This document shows, in pieces, positions 18,536 through 30,091 of a stretch of 64,000 nucleotides of DNA. Both the position numbers and the translations under genes were made by a program. Source of the DNA: Verrucomicrobia bacterium LW23 (GTDB lineage Bacteria > Verrucomicrobiota > Verrucomicrobiia > Methylacidiphilales > UBA1321); NCBI GenBank assembly GCA_003054695.1, contig QAZA01000012.1:62001-126000 (forward strand), in the 5' to 3' direction. How positions within the stretch are numbered: the first letter of the stretch is position 1; each line of letters begins with the position of its first letter. The notes under the pieces are model-generated. The model was not told the origin of the DNA, searched no databases, and saw only the letters and a list, made by a program, of their open reading frames with translations.

Positions 18536-19329
18536 CGGTCGGCGGCGCCACCCTCGCGCCCGTGCCGAAAGACGCCGGGCGTGCGGCCTGTCGCCTTCTT
18601 CACCATCCGCGTCAGGTGGCTGGCGGAGTCGTGCCCGGTGAGTTCGGCCACCGCCTCGAGCTTGAGGCTGGAGGTTTTGAGCAGCGCAAGTGCCTGATGC
18701 AGACGGACTTCCTGCAGGAAGGCGCGGGCGCTGGTGCGACGCTCCGCCGCAAAGGCCTGTCGCAGCGTGGCCGGGCAGGTGCCGAGTTCCCGGGCCACCT
18801 CGGCCAAGCGGACGGGCTGCGCGCTGCGCTCGCGCAGGATGCGCTCCGCGCGGGTTACCAGTCGCTGGCGCGGCGTTATGGTGCGCTCCTCTGCGCCGCG
18901 GCGCAGGTGAATGGCAAGTTGCTGCAGCAGAAGGGATTGCATCGTGCTTCTCTGGGGATCGGGCACCGGATAGCCCTGGTCGGCGCCCTGCTCGGCAATG
19001 AGCGCGCGGCAAATGTTGGCGATTGACTGGTGCTGATCGTCCTCCACCCAGCGCGGCCAGGGCGTGTCCTCCGGCATATCCAGGCCGATGTAAAAGCAGG
19101 AGAATGCGGTGAGCGCAAGCTCTCCGTGCATCGTGCGGGGCGGCGTCAGCCATGCCACGCCAGGGATTGCCGTGCGTGTCGGATGTTGTAAGTCGCTGGG
19201 CAACTGAGAGATAATGCTACCTTTTATGTAGTAAACAAACTCCCAGGAGGAGTGCTGGTGAAGCGCCGTGTGCTGACCAGGGCGCGCGTTGTGGCGTCCG
19301 GCAAAAAGCACCCGTGGTAAATGCGACAT
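18532..19329 (-). CDS. AraC-family transcriptional regulator
   Basis: The 265-residue product has an N-terminal cupin-like sensor (HQHSSWEFVYYIKG near residue 23) and a C-terminal double helix-turn-helix (from about 160: VRLAEVARELGTCPATLRQ, then LEAVAELTGHDSASHLTRM). It is divergently transcribed from the dioxygenase-like gene across a 106-bp spacer, so it likely controls that gene, itself, or both. The inducer is unknown. Its 3' end overlaps the polA stop codon. Confidence 0.88.
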   Translation of the reverse strand: MSHLPRVLFAGRHNARPGQHTALHQHSSWEFVYYIKGSIISQLPSDLQHPTRTAIPGVAWLTPPRTMHGELALTAFSCFYIGLDMPEDTPWPRWVEDDQHQSIANICRALIAEQGADQGYPVPDPQRSTMQSLLLQQLAIHLRRGAEERTITPRQRLVTRAERILRERSAQPVRLAEVARELGTCPATLRQAFAAERRTSARAFLQEVRLHQALALLKTSSLKLEAVAELTGHDSASHLTRMVKKATGRTPGVFRHGREGGAADR

Positions 19330-19435
19330 AAGCGCGAGGATTTAGCGATTGGTGCAATGCATGCAGCGTTACCTGCATGGACGTTGCTGATGCGATAAGG
19401 CAGGATGCTTGTCAACAATCTGACCCTATTTCCTT

Positions 19436-20206
19436 ATGATTACAACCCCCGTTTCGGACGCTCTTCCAGCGCTTGGTGTTGATGATAATACCTTAAGCGT
19501 CAGCGAGAAACAACATCTCGATGAGCAAGGCTTTCTCCATCTTCCCGGCCTGATTCCTCCCGCCATCATCGATGGTATGCGTCGCCGGACCTCGGAGCTT
19601 CTGGCAATGGAAGGAGACAACGCGTGCAGCGAATTCCACAAAGAGGACGGCGCGGATCGCCTGGCCAATCTGGTGGACAAGGGCGACGTTTTTCGAATCT
19701 GCTACACGCACCCGCGCGTGCTGGCGGCGGTGGCTCATGTGCTGCAGGGCGACATGAAGCTGTCGTCGCTCAATAGTCGCTTTGCGTTGCCCGGCAAGGG
19801 TTTACAGGCGCTGCATGCGGACTGGGGAGGCGCCGTTGCGCCCGGCAATTACCAGGTGTGCAACTCCATTTGGCTGCTGGACGACTTTACGCCCGAGAAT
19901 GGCGCCACCCGCTTTGTGCGCGCCAGCCACCGCCTGGGCCGCACCCCGCAGCAGGAGATGGCCGACCCGACGGCGCCGCACCCGCGGGAGGAGCTGATTC
20001 TGGCGCCGGCCGGCACGGTGGTCGTCTTTAACAGCCACCTGTGGCACGGCGGCACGCTCAATCGCACGGATGCTCCGCGCCGGGCGGTGCACAGTTACTG
20101 GACGCGCCGGGGCCAGGCGCAGCAGCAAAATCAGCGCAAGCTGTTGCGCGAAAGCACAATAGCCGGCCTGAACGAGGCAGAGCGCATTCTGCTGGATGTG
20201 GATTAG
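19436..20206 (+). CDS. Phytanoyl-CoA dioxygenase (PhyH)-family oxygenase
   Basis: A predicted Fe(II)/2-oxoglutarate-dependent hydroxylase of 256 residues. The first metal motif is HADW (His127, Asp129). The distal His lies in HLWHGG (about 201-206), and an Arg in RRAVHSYWTRR near residue 215 probably binds 2-oxoglutarate. The N-terminal segment LDEQGFLHLPGLI is typical of the family. Bacterial members act on diverse small molecules, so the substrate cannot be read from sequence. The divergent AraC regulator next door suggests inducible expression. Confidence 0.87.
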   Translation: MITTPVSDALPALGVDDNTLSVSEKQHLDEQGFLHLPGLIPPAIIDGMRRRTSELLAMEGDNACSEFHKEDGADRLANLVDKGDVFRICYTHPRVLAAVAHVLQGDMKLSSLNSRFALPGKGLQALHADWGGAVAPGNYQVCNSIWLLDDFTPENGATRFVRASHRLGRTPQQEMADPTAPHPREELILAPAGTVVVFNSHLWHGGTLNRTDAPRRAVHSYWTRRGQAQQQNQRKLLRESTIAGLNEAERILLDVD

Positions 20207-20388
20207 GCGCAGGCAGGCTGGGCTGCCGCGGAAGCATGGAGCAGCACGTTTTTGCCGTGCCGCACAGCTTCAAGGTTGAATGTTGGGAGATACCGTCTAT
20301 ATCACGGTAAGGTCATGTCGCGTCTACATGACGCATTGATGGGGCGCGACGATCGCCGGGCGCCGGCCCGGGCTGGGATATTTTCCGC

Positions 20389-22230
20389 GTGAGCATTCTA
20401 TTTTCCAATCCATGGGGCTTTCTGGCGTTGCTGGGCATTCCGGCGGTGCTGGCCATCCACTTTTTGCAGCAGGAGTCGCGCACCGTGCGCATCAGCACGC
20501 TGTTTATGCTGGAGGCGCTGGCGCCGGAGAGCGTGGAGGGGCGGCGCTTTCAGCAGTTGCGTAACTCTGTGCCGCTGTGGCTGCAGTTGCTGAGCGTGCT
20601 GCTGCTGACGTGGCTGCTGGTTCAGCCGCGCTTCCTTACGGCGGGGTCCACGCAACGCATTACTATTGTGCTGGATAGCGCGGTTGCCATGCGCGCTTTT
20701 CAGCCGGTGATCGCCGAGAAACTGGCGCCGCGGCTGCGGGAGATCTCCGGCGCCGCGCAGAAGACCGAGTGGCTGTTGCTGGAGACGGACCCGACCCGGC
20801 CCGCGCTTTACACGGGCACGCAGCTGGTGCCGATGCTCGCCGCCATCGACAAGTGGCTGCCCGCTCTGGGCAAGCACGATCCGGCGCTTGCGCTGCGCAA
20901 CGCCATCTCCACGGGCGATCGCAAAGGCATGGTCATTTTCGTTACCGACGAGCAGATGGAGCTGCCTGTGGGCGTGGATCTTTTTGCGGTGGGCCGGCCG
21001 ATCTCCAACGGCGGCTTTACGGGGCTACGCATTACGGAGCCCGACAGCGCGTCGCCGGGCTGGCAGGTGCTGGTCAAAAATTTTAGCAAGGAGCCGATGA
21101 AGCGGGAGTGCACCATCACCTCGGCCAACGCGCAGCCGCGCACGCTGGTGGTGGAGCTGGGGCCGGGCGAGGCGCGGCCGATCAAAGGGAGCTTTCCGGC
21201 GGACTCGCCCGGGGTGGAGCTGCGGCTGAACCCGGACGAGTTTACGTTTGACGACACGTTTAGCATCGTGCGGCCGCGGCTGAAGCCGATGGCGTTGACG
21301 ATCCAGAGCGGGACGCCGGCGACAACGTTTTTTCAGCGCTTTGCGGCCAGCTTTCTCAGCAGCAGGCTGGTGGCGGGGAGCGAGGGGCCGGACTTGTATC
21401 TTGGCACCGCCCCGGCCGCCGACTTTACACCGCCGCCTCCCCCACCGGCCGCGCCGGCCGCCGGAGGTGCGCCCGCCGCGCCGAAGCCTGCACCACCGGC
21501 CGCGCCGTCGCGCGGGGCGGGCATCTTTATGATTGTGGGGGATCGCACGAACACGAATATCCTTCGCGATCAACTACTTGTGGAGCGATCGGCGCTGACG
21601 CAGGACTTGCGCTTTAACGGGTTGCTGCCCCGCTTTACCTCCCCCATTGCGCTTCGCCCGGAGGACCAGGCGCTGCTGTGGGCCGGCAATACGCCGCTTA
21701 TCTTCCGCCGGCTGGAGGCGGGCAAGCCGCAGCTGTATCTTAACTTTGACGTGCTGGAGTCGCAGGGCGATCAGGCGGCGGCGCTCGTCGTGCTGCTCTC
21801 CCGCTTTGCGGAAACGGTGCGGGCGGCCAAGATTGCGGAGCAGGCGATAAACGCCGATACGGGCCAGCGCCTTTTTGTGGCGGCACAGCCGGGGGGGGCC
21901 GGGCTGGTGGTTACGTCCAGCGCGGAAGGTGTTGCACCGCAGGAGTTTCCCTCCACAGGCGAGCGCACGCCGATCCGCGCGCCGCTGGAGCCCGGGCTCT
22001 TTACCGTTAAGCAGGGCAACACCGTGCTGGTGCGTGGCGCGGCCTCTTTTTCGGATGCTCGCGAGCTGGACTTTACGGCCGCCTCCACCTTTGACGGCCT
22101 GGAGGGCAAAACGGCCGAGCTCCTTAAGCAAAACACGTATGAGGACACCAACCAGCAGCTCTGGTTGTGCCTGCTTACGGCCCTTCTGCTGGCCAACTGG
22201 GCCTGGCTGGGGCGCAAGCGGACGTTATAG
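20389..22230 (+). CDS. BatA-domain membrane protein with degenerate VWA
   Basis: The 613-residue product starts with GTG. The aerotolerance-regulator (BatA) N-terminus (SNPWGFLALLGIPAVLAIHF) has two membrane helices (about 8-25 and 60-80). A VWA-like domain follows, but its metal site reads VLDSAVAMRA where DxSxS is expected, so it has probably lost the MIDAS. Pro/Ala-rich linkers lie near residue 350, and a last helix (CLLTALLLANWAWLG) ends the protein. It precedes the 948-residue VWA gene by 63 bp, probably in an operon. Such pairs often accompany MoxR ATPases, but none is present here. Confidence 0.8.
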   Translation: MSILFSNPWGFLALLGIPAVLAIHFLQQESRTVRISTLFMLEALAPESVEGRRFQQLRNSVPLWLQLLSVLLLTWLLVQPRFLTAGSTQRITIVLDSAVAMRAFQPVIAEKLAPRLREISGAAQKTEWLLLETDPTRPALYTGTQLVPMLAAIDKWLPALGKHDPALALRNAISTGDRKGMVIFVTDEQMELPVGVDLFAVGRPISNGGFTGLRITEPDSASPGWQVLVKNFSKEPMKRECTITSANAQPRTLVVELGPGEARPIKGSFPADSPGVELRLNPDEFTFDDTFSIVRPRLKPMALTIQSGTPATTFFQRFAASFLSSRLVAGSEGPDLYLGTAPAADFTPPPPPPAAPAAGGAPAAPKPAPPAAPSRGAGIFMIVGDRTNTNILRDQLLVERSALTQDLRFNGLLPRFTSPIALRPEDQALLWAGNTPLIFRRLEAGKPQLYLNFDVLESQGDQAAALVVLLSRFAETVRAAKIAEQAINADTGQRLFVAAQPGGAGLVVTSSAEGVAPQEFPSTGERTPIRAPLEPGLFTVKQGNTVLVRGAASFSDARELDFTAASTFDGLEGKTAELLKQNTYEDTNQQLWLCLLTALLLANWAWLGRKRTL

Positions 22231-22293
22231 GCCTGGCTTGGCTTTTTTGCTTACCTTTTTTCCTCTTTTTCCTTTGCTCCCTCCCCTGACCGC

Positions 22294-25140
22294 ATGAAAT
22301 TCCTTGCCCCAGAATGGCTTATCTTTCTGCCGCTGCTTGTGCTGGCGTGGTGGTTCTTTCCCCGGCTGGGGCTGGGGCGGCCATGGCGGTTTGTGACGCT
22401 GGCGCTGCTGGCGCTGGCAATGGTGCACCCGCAGCTGCGCAAAATCAGTGCGGGGCTGGATCTCTACGTCATGGTGGATCGCTCCAGCTCCGCGGCTGAG
22501 CCCATGGCGGCGCAGCTGAGCGAGTGGGAGGGGATTCTGCAGCGCAGCAAGGGCGATCAGGACACGATTACGCACATTGACTACGCAGAAATTGCGATTG
22601 TGCGGGAGCACAACGCGGGCGGCAAGTACCCGGCCGGCCGCGACGCTACGCGTACTGCGGAGGCGATCCAGTACACGCTCTCCCGCACCAAGCCCGACCG
22701 TGCCTCTCGCATTTTACTGCTGAGCGACGGCTACAGCACGGAGCCTCTCAACGACATCGCCGAGCGGCTGATCCGCCAGAACGTGGCGCTGGATTACCGG
22801 CTGGTAGGCTCCGAGCTGGCCAATGACTACCGCGTGCAGGAGTTTAACCTGCCCACCCGCGTTGCCCTGGGCGAGCCGTTTCTCATCGAGCTGCTGATTA
22901 CCGGCACGCCGGAGGCCGAGGTAACCTACGAGCTGCATCGCGACAAACAGCGCATCGGCAAGTTCGAGAAGCTTTCGGACGGCACCATTAAGTTTGAGGA
23001 GACAAAAGCGCAAGTTAAGGATGGCCGCGCGCTGGTGCGCTTTACGGACGTGCTGACCAAAGGCGGCGCCCATTTGTACGAAGTGATGATTACCCACGCC
23101 AAAGATAAGCGCACCGGCAATAACTCCGCCATGCGCTGGGTGGAGGTCGCCGCCGGCCCACGTGTCATCCTTATCACGTCCTATCCTAACGATCCAACGA
23201 TAGAAGCGCTTCGCAAGCAAGGCTTTACGGTGGACGTGGTGACCGACTACACGCGGCTGAATCCCGGCAGCCTTACGGGCGCGCGCGGCGTTATTATCAA
23301 CAACGTGCCGGCCTACAAACTGCCCCTGGCGTTTATCGATTCGCTCGACTTCTACGTCAACAACCAGGGCGGCGGCCTGCTAATGACGGGCGGCAAGTTC
23401 TCCTTTGGCAGCGGCGGCTACTTCCAGACCAGCGTCGATCCGCTCCTGCCCGTCTCCATGGAGCTGCGCGAGGATCACATGAAGCTGAGCGCGGCCATCG
23501 CCATCGTTATCGACAAATCGGGCTCCATGGGCGCCAGCGTCCCCGGCGCACCGCCCGGCATCATGAAGATCAACCTGGCGGCCGAAGGCGCGGCCAAATC
23601 GGTGGAGCTGCTGGGGCCGAACGACTGGGTCAGCGTTATTGCGGTGGACAGCTCGCCGGAGTACATCTTCCGCCTCAGCAAAATCAGCACGCAGCGTGAC
23701 GTGCTGGCGAGCAAAGTGCGGCGCCTGGCCGTGGGCGGCGGCGGCATCTTCTGCTTTACAGGCCTGGTGGCGGCGTATGACGAGATCCGGGACTCCACGG
23801 CCGGCACGCGCCATATCATTCTGTTTGCCGACGCCGCCGACGCGGAGGAGCCGGGTGACTACATCAACTTTCTGGCCAAGCTGCGCAAGGAGCAGATTAC
23901 CGTCAGCGTCATCGGCATGGGCAATCCGCAGGATAGCGACGCGCTGTTTCTGGAGGACGTTGCGAAGCGAGGCGGCGGACGCATGTTTTACAGCGCCAAC
24001 AGTGCGGACCTGCCGGCCATTTTCTCGCAGGAGGTCGTCTCCGTGGCGCGCTCCGCATTTATTGAGGACGTGACGCCGCTGAAAGGGACGCAGGGGTGGC
24101 TGACCATCTCGGCAGGCACCACCAAGTGGTTACAGGCTGTAAATGGCTATAACCTCAGCTACTTGCGCAGCAAGGCCACGGGCGGGGTTGTCTCTGAGGA
24201 CGAGTACAAGGCGCCGCTGGTCAGCTTCTGGCAAAGGGGCTCCGGCCGCGCCGCCGCCGTACTGTTCCCCATCGCGGGCGAGAAATCCGACCTGGTGCGC
24301 GCCTGGCCGGGCTATGGCGATTTTCTCCAGACGATTACGCGCTGGACGGTAGGCAACGAGACGCCCGCCGGCACCCGCCTGAGCAGCCGCGTGGATGGCA
24401 CGGAGCTGACCATCGAGTTCCTTTACGCGGCCAGCTGGGAGGATAAAATCTCCTCCAACCCGCCCAAACTGCTGCTGACCGAAGGCAGCAACCAGCCCGC
24501 CAGGGAGCACACGTGGCAGCGCATCGCCCCCGGCCGCTACGAGGCCAAAGTTGAGCTCTCGCCCAGCTCCGTAGTGCGCGGCAGCGTACTGATTGAGAAG
24601 GAGGCGGTGCCCTTCGGCCCCATAGTGGCGGGCGGCGACCCGGAGTGGGCGGTGGAACACTCCCGCATTACGGAGCTGCAAAAAACTTCGCAGCTGAGCG
24701 GCGGCCAGCAACGGCTGGAGCTGCCGGAAATCTGGAAAGCCCCCCGCGACACCGGCACCTTTGACCTGCGCCCACTGCTGCTATGGATCGCCCTGGCCGC
24801 TTTCGTCATGGACATCCTGTGGACGCGCGTCGGCTGGTCGCACCGCTGGCCCGGGCTGGCGGGACTGAGCAAAGCCATGGCATTCTCGACGCCGTCGTCG
24901 TCGGCCGGATCGTCCGGCAACACGCCGTCCTCCCGCGGCGGTGCGGGCGGCGGCGGTGGTGGATCGGGCGGTGGTGCCGGCCGAAAGGAGCCGGCCGTTG
25001 CAGCATCGCCTACTGCCATGGCCCCGGCCCCCTCCGCTCCCGCGCCAGGCCCCGCACCAAAGCCGGCGCCTGCGGCCAATCCGCCGGGGCCGGCCAAACC
25101 CAAAGGCGGGTCCCTCGGCCTTGGGGGCGCCAAGATCTAA
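22294..25140 (+). CDS. Large membrane protein with two VWA-type domains
   Basis: The 948-residue product has two N-terminal membrane helices (LIFLPLLVLAWWFF, FVTLALLALAMVH), then a VWA-like domain with DRSSS at about residue 67. A segment resembling a class I glutamine-amidotransferase-like fold follows (GPRVILITSYPNDPTIEAL). A second VWA has an intact MIDAS DKSGSMG near 408. A final helix (LLLWIALAAFVMDILW, near 830) precedes a Gly/Ala/Pro tail. The family resembles BatA/VWA proteins of the envelope, with complex-assembly roles suspected but unproven. It follows its BatA partner. Confidence 0.82.
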   Translation: MKFLAPEWLIFLPLLVLAWWFFPRLGLGRPWRFVTLALLALAMVHPQLRKISAGLDLYVMVDRSSSAAEPMAAQLSEWEGILQRSKGDQDTITHIDYAEIAIVREHNAGGKYPAGRDATRTAEAIQYTLSRTKPDRASRILLLSDGYSTEPLNDIAERLIRQNVALDYRLVGSELANDYRVQEFNLPTRVALGEPFLIELLITGTPEAEVTYELHRDKQRIGKFEKLSDGTIKFEETKAQVKDGRALVRFTDVLTKGGAHLYEVMITHAKDKRTGNNSAMRWVEVAAGPRVILITSYPNDPTIEALRKQGFTVDVVTDYTRLNPGSLTGARGVIINNVPAYKLPLAFIDSLDFYVNNQGGGLLMTGGKFSFGSGGYFQTSVDPLLPVSMELREDHMKLSAAIAIVIDKSGSMGASVPGAPPGIMKINLAAEGAAKSVELLGPNDWVSVIAVDSSPEYIFRLSKISTQRDVLASKVRRLAVGGGGIFCFTGLVAAYDEIRDSTAGTRHIILFADAADAEEPGDYINFLAKLRKEQITVSVIGMGNPQDSDALFLEDVAKRGGGRMFYSANSADLPAIFSQEVVSVARSAFIEDVTPLKGTQGWLTISAGTTKWLQAVNGYNLSYLRSKATGGVVSEDEYKAPLVSFWQRGSGRAAAVLFPIAGEKSDLVRAWPGYGDFLQTITRWTVGNETPAGTRLSSRVDGTELTIEFLYAASWEDKISSNPPKLLLTEGSNQPAREHTWQRIAPGRYEAKVELSPSSVVRGSVLIEKEAVPFGPIVAGGDPEWAVEHSRITELQKTSQLSGGQQRLELPEIWKAPRDTGTFDLRPLLLWIALAAFVMDILWTRVGWSHRWPGLAGLSKAMAFSTPSSSAGSSGNTPSSRGGAGGGGGGSGGGAGRKEPAVAASPTAMAPAPSAPAPGPAPKPAPAANPPGPAKPKGGSLGLGGAKI

Positions 25141-25175
25141 AGCTCTTTAAGGAGGGTGTGATCAAGCCGCTCTGA

Positions 25176-25238
25176 GAACCTCAACGAGGTTCCATCATCC
25201 AGCCCAGGGTTCCCTCGTTACGCGCGGGAACCCTGGGC
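25176..25238. terminator. Two hairpins between convergent genes
   Basis: gaacctc-aac-gaggttc (25176-25192) is followed by a 13-bp perfect stem, gcccagggttccc with gggaaccctgggc (25202-25214 and 25226-25238). Both lie between the VWA stop (25140) and the GH4 stop (25252). There is no T tract, so bidirectional termination or mRNA end protection is an inference. Confidence 0.6.
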
Positions 25239-25251
25239 CGGCTCTATCGAC

Positions 25252-26739
25252 TTAGAACAGCTGCGGCACCAGCTTCGGCGCAGGAGCCGGCTCGACCGAT
25301 TTGATCGCGACGCCAGTCTCGCTCATCTTCATAGAGTCCGGCACGGGCGTGGCGGGCGGTGTGCCTTCCGGCTTGTGCACCCAGGCGGGCAGGATCTCCT
25401 TCTCCTCGCGGTAGGTCTCCTCGATGATCGCTTCCGCTGTGGCGATGGAATTGATGATCGGGTCCATGGCCAGAGCGCGCACCAGCAGGTTGCGGTCCTG
25501 CTTCACAATCGCGTCGATCGTAAGCTCATGCACATCAAGGATTAAGTACTGCTGGGCGCGCAGGCCGAGCGGAAAGGCGCCGACGGGCAGCGGCTTCGGG
25601 CCGTTGCGGTCCAGCTTGCACTCCATCTCCAGAAAGGCGTCCTCCGGCAGGTTGGTGACGGGGCGTCCGGAGCCGTCCGTGGCCTCGGTGTTGGGGCGGT
25701 TGATGAAGTACGTACGGCCATCTTCCACCACCATGGTATGGATAATATCGGTGGCGTGATCCGTTTTCTCACGCTTATGGAAATCTTCCATGGTGTGCGT
25801 GCCGTCCAGCCACTCGTCGATCTCGCGCCAGAACTTCGCGGTCTCGCCGTCCCGCTTGTCCGCGTCAAACACGGTAAGCGGCGGGATCGCTTCCTTAACT
25901 TCCGCACGTCCTTGATAATAAGGCACATACTCCTTGGTGTGGCCCGTGCAGGTGGGCACGGCGCCAAACACGTCGCCCAGCTGCGCCGTAATGTAGTTGT
26001 TAAACACGGCTTTGCTGTGCCCCTGATCGGTATCGTGCACGGCTGCGGCGGCAAACGCATCTCGCACGCGGGGAAGCACATCCACACCTTCCAGCTCAGC
26101 CTTCAGCAGCCAGGTAAAGTGGTTGACGCCGGCGATGCGCATGTCGAAGTTGTTGATTTTAGAGACATCTTCGCCGATTAGTTTCAGATAGCTCTCCTTT
26201 TTCCACGGCATGTGATGACTGTCACACAGCGCAAACGCCTTTACCTTGCTGTACTTCGCCACGCCAATGCCCATGATGGCCGACGGGTTGACGTAGTTCA
26301 CCACCCACGCATCGGGGCAGATCTCCTCGACGGCTTTGCACATCTCCAGAATCTTCGGGAACTCGCGCACGGTGCGGAAAACGCCGCCGTTGCCGATCGT
26401 ATCGCCGGAGCACATGCGGACACCAAACTTCTCGCCTATGCGGCAGTCAATGCGGCGATAATGCGCATTGCGCTCCGAGAAGCTCAGAATCACAAAGTCA
26501 GCGCCCGGCAGGGCGTCGCGGTAGTTGGCAAAGCCTTCCACAATGGTGCCGGAGCCTGAGCTTTCAGCGGCCATTTTGCCCAGACGCACCATTTTGTCCA
26601 GGTGCGCCGGGTTGTTATCCACAAGCGTGAGGGTGCAGCCTCTGAGGCCCGGGAGGTTGTTAACGGCCCATACCGCCTTGCGGCCAAAAAAGAGGCTGCC
26701 GGCACCAATGATGACAATCTTAGGCAATTTGTTGCGCAT
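25252..26739 (-). CDS. Glycoside hydrolase family 4 protein (alpha-galactosidase/glucosidase type)
   Basis: GH4 enzymes cleave glycosides by an NAD+- and Mn2+-dependent redox mechanism in the cytoplasm. Visible are an NAD-binding GAGSLFFGR near the N-terminus, SFSERNAHYRRIDCRIGEKF, NYVNPSAIMG, a metal Cys in FALCDSHH, and the metal His in GVNHFTW. The usual family motif after the Cys is CHS; here it is CDS followed by two His, a variant. The ATG at 26739 (MRNKLPKIVIIGAG) puts the Rossmann strand near the N-terminus; 26760 is an alternative. A 25-residue Pro-rich tail is extra. It is divergent from an AraC gene that probably regulates it. Confidence 0.85.
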   Translation of the reverse strand: MRNKLPKIVIIGAGSLFFGRKAVWAVNNLPGLRGCTLTLVDNNPAHLDKMVRLGKMAAESSGSGTIVEGFANYRDALPGADFVILSFSERNAHYRRIDCRIGEKFGVRMCSGDTIGNGGVFRTVREFPKILEMCKAVEEICPDAWVVNYVNPSAIMGIGVAKYSKVKAFALCDSHHMPWKKESYLKLIGEDVSKINNFDMRIAGVNHFTWLLKAELEGVDVLPRVRDAFAAAAVHDTDQGHSKAVFNNYITAQLGDVFGAVPTCTGHTKEYVPYYQGRAEVKEAIPPLTVFDADKRDGETAKFWREIDEWLDGTHTMEDFHKREKTDHATDIIHTMVVEDGRTYFINRPNTEATDGSGRPVTNLPEDAFLEMECKLDRNGPKPLPVGAFPLGLRAQQYLILDVHELTIDAIVKQDRNLLVRALAMDPIINSIATAEAIIEETYREEKEILPAWVHKPEGTPPATPVPDSMKMSETGVAIKSVEPAPAPKLVPQLF

Positions 26740-26769
26740 GGGTAGAAATGTAACCGTCATCTTGCTGTC

Positions 26770-26786
26770 TTGACAACAGGACGCTG

Positions 26787-26799
<13 letters not shown>
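26770..26799 (+). promoter_or_regulatory. Possible promoter in the GH4/AraC divergent spacer
   Basis: TTGACA at 26770-26775 is followed after 18 bp by the weak TACTAG (26794-26799). If used, transcription would begin near 26806, downstream of the GTG assigned to the AraC gene. That would favour the in-frame TTG at 26808. Confidence 0.3.
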
Positions 26800-29151
<2,352 letters not shown>

Positions 29152-29229
29152 GAGCCGCAATTCGGAACAGAACAACCCACCGGGTCGGGCGCTGAAACCT
29201 GCCCCGGCCCGCCTCTGCGCGACTGTGTC

Positions 29230-29841
29230 TTAACCACGGCTTTGGGCCGCCGCCTCCCGCGCCAGTATCCACTCCACGGCGCCACTCAGCCCGGGCGCGA
29301 TGTGGTGGGCGCGGGATTTGGCGCGCTCGAGCTCCTCGGGGGAGTCGCACGTGCCGGTGAGGACGAGGATGGGGGTGGCGCCGGCGTTGAGGGCGCAATC
29401 GACGTCCGCAATGCGGTCGCCGATGAAGTAGGAGCGCGCCAGGTCGACGCCGTGCTCGCGTTCAGCGCGCAGGAGTAGGCCGGGAGCGGGTTTGCGGTCG
29501 GGGCTGTCGGGGGCCTCGCGGGGGGAGTCGAAGCAGTTGTAGACTTCGCGAAACCAGCCGCCGCGGGGCTCGGCTTCGGACGACGCATTTGCCTGATCCT
29601 CTGCAATTTGCGCAAAAAGCGCCTGGTTGACGGCAGCCACTTGCTCGCGGGTGATGTAGCCACGGCCCACGCCGCTCTGGTTGCTGACGATGAACAGCAG
29701 GAAGCCGGCATCGCGCAGCAAACGCAGCGCCGCGCGGGCGTCGGGAAACGCCTCTACCAGGGCGGGGTCGCCCAGGTAGGGTACGTTGCGCATCAGGGTA
29801 TCGTCGCGGTCAAAGAAGACAGCCGGCTGCCGGGATTGCAT
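29230..29841 (-). CDS. HAD-family phosphatase, GmhB-like (heptose bisphosphate)
   Basis: A probable D-glycero-D-manno-heptose 1,7-bisphosphate 7-phosphatase or other histidinol-phosphatase-type HAD enzyme, 203 residues. HAD motifs are FFDRDDTL (DxDxT, residues 9-16), SNQSGVGRG, RKPAPGLLL and GDRIADVDCALNAG. In GmhB a zinc loop with CxH and CxC lies before RKP; here that segment reads NCFDSPREAPDSPDRKP, so only one Cys remains and the zinc is likely lost. A heptose adenylyltransferase gene lies 3 kb away on the same strand, which supports an LPS-core heptose role. Confidence 0.78.
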   Translation of the reverse strand: MQSRQPAVFFDRDDTLMRNVPYLGDPALVEAFPDARAALRLLRDAGFLLFIVSNQSGVGRGYITREQVAAVNQALFAQIAEDQANASSEAEPRGGWFREVYNCFDSPREAPDSPDRKPAPGLLLRAEREHGVDLARSYFIGDRIADVDCALNAGATPILVLTGTCDSPEELERAKSRAHHIAPGLSGAVEWILAREAAAQSRG

Positions 29842-29933
29842 AGGCGTGCCATTATGGGCTGTCCCCTGCCGCTTGCCGAGGCGAATTCACGGGCGAGATT
29901 TGGTTTTCTGCTTCTTTTCTGTTTCCGAGATTT

Positions 29934-30044
29934 CCGCCTTAGCGGCTTTGTCCCCCTTAGCGTGAATAAATCAGCCTCTGCTGTCTGCTTGCACGTGCTG
30001 AAAAGGGGAAGGATTCGGAGTTTATCACGCGAAGGGGGACAAAG
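29934..30044. repeat. Nonamer-type palindrome P1
   Basis: The left arm (ccgccttagcggctttgtcc, then cccttagcgtga) pairs with the right arm (tcacgcgaaggggg, then acaaag). The arms read in roughly 9-bp steps ending aag or aaa. It lies just downstream of the orphan gp36-like gene, and P2 is its inverted homologue on the other side. Confidence 0.7.
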
Positions 30045-30091
30045 ATGCCCGACCGTGCGCCCGTCGTTGCCCCCGGGCTTGGCCGCCCGCC

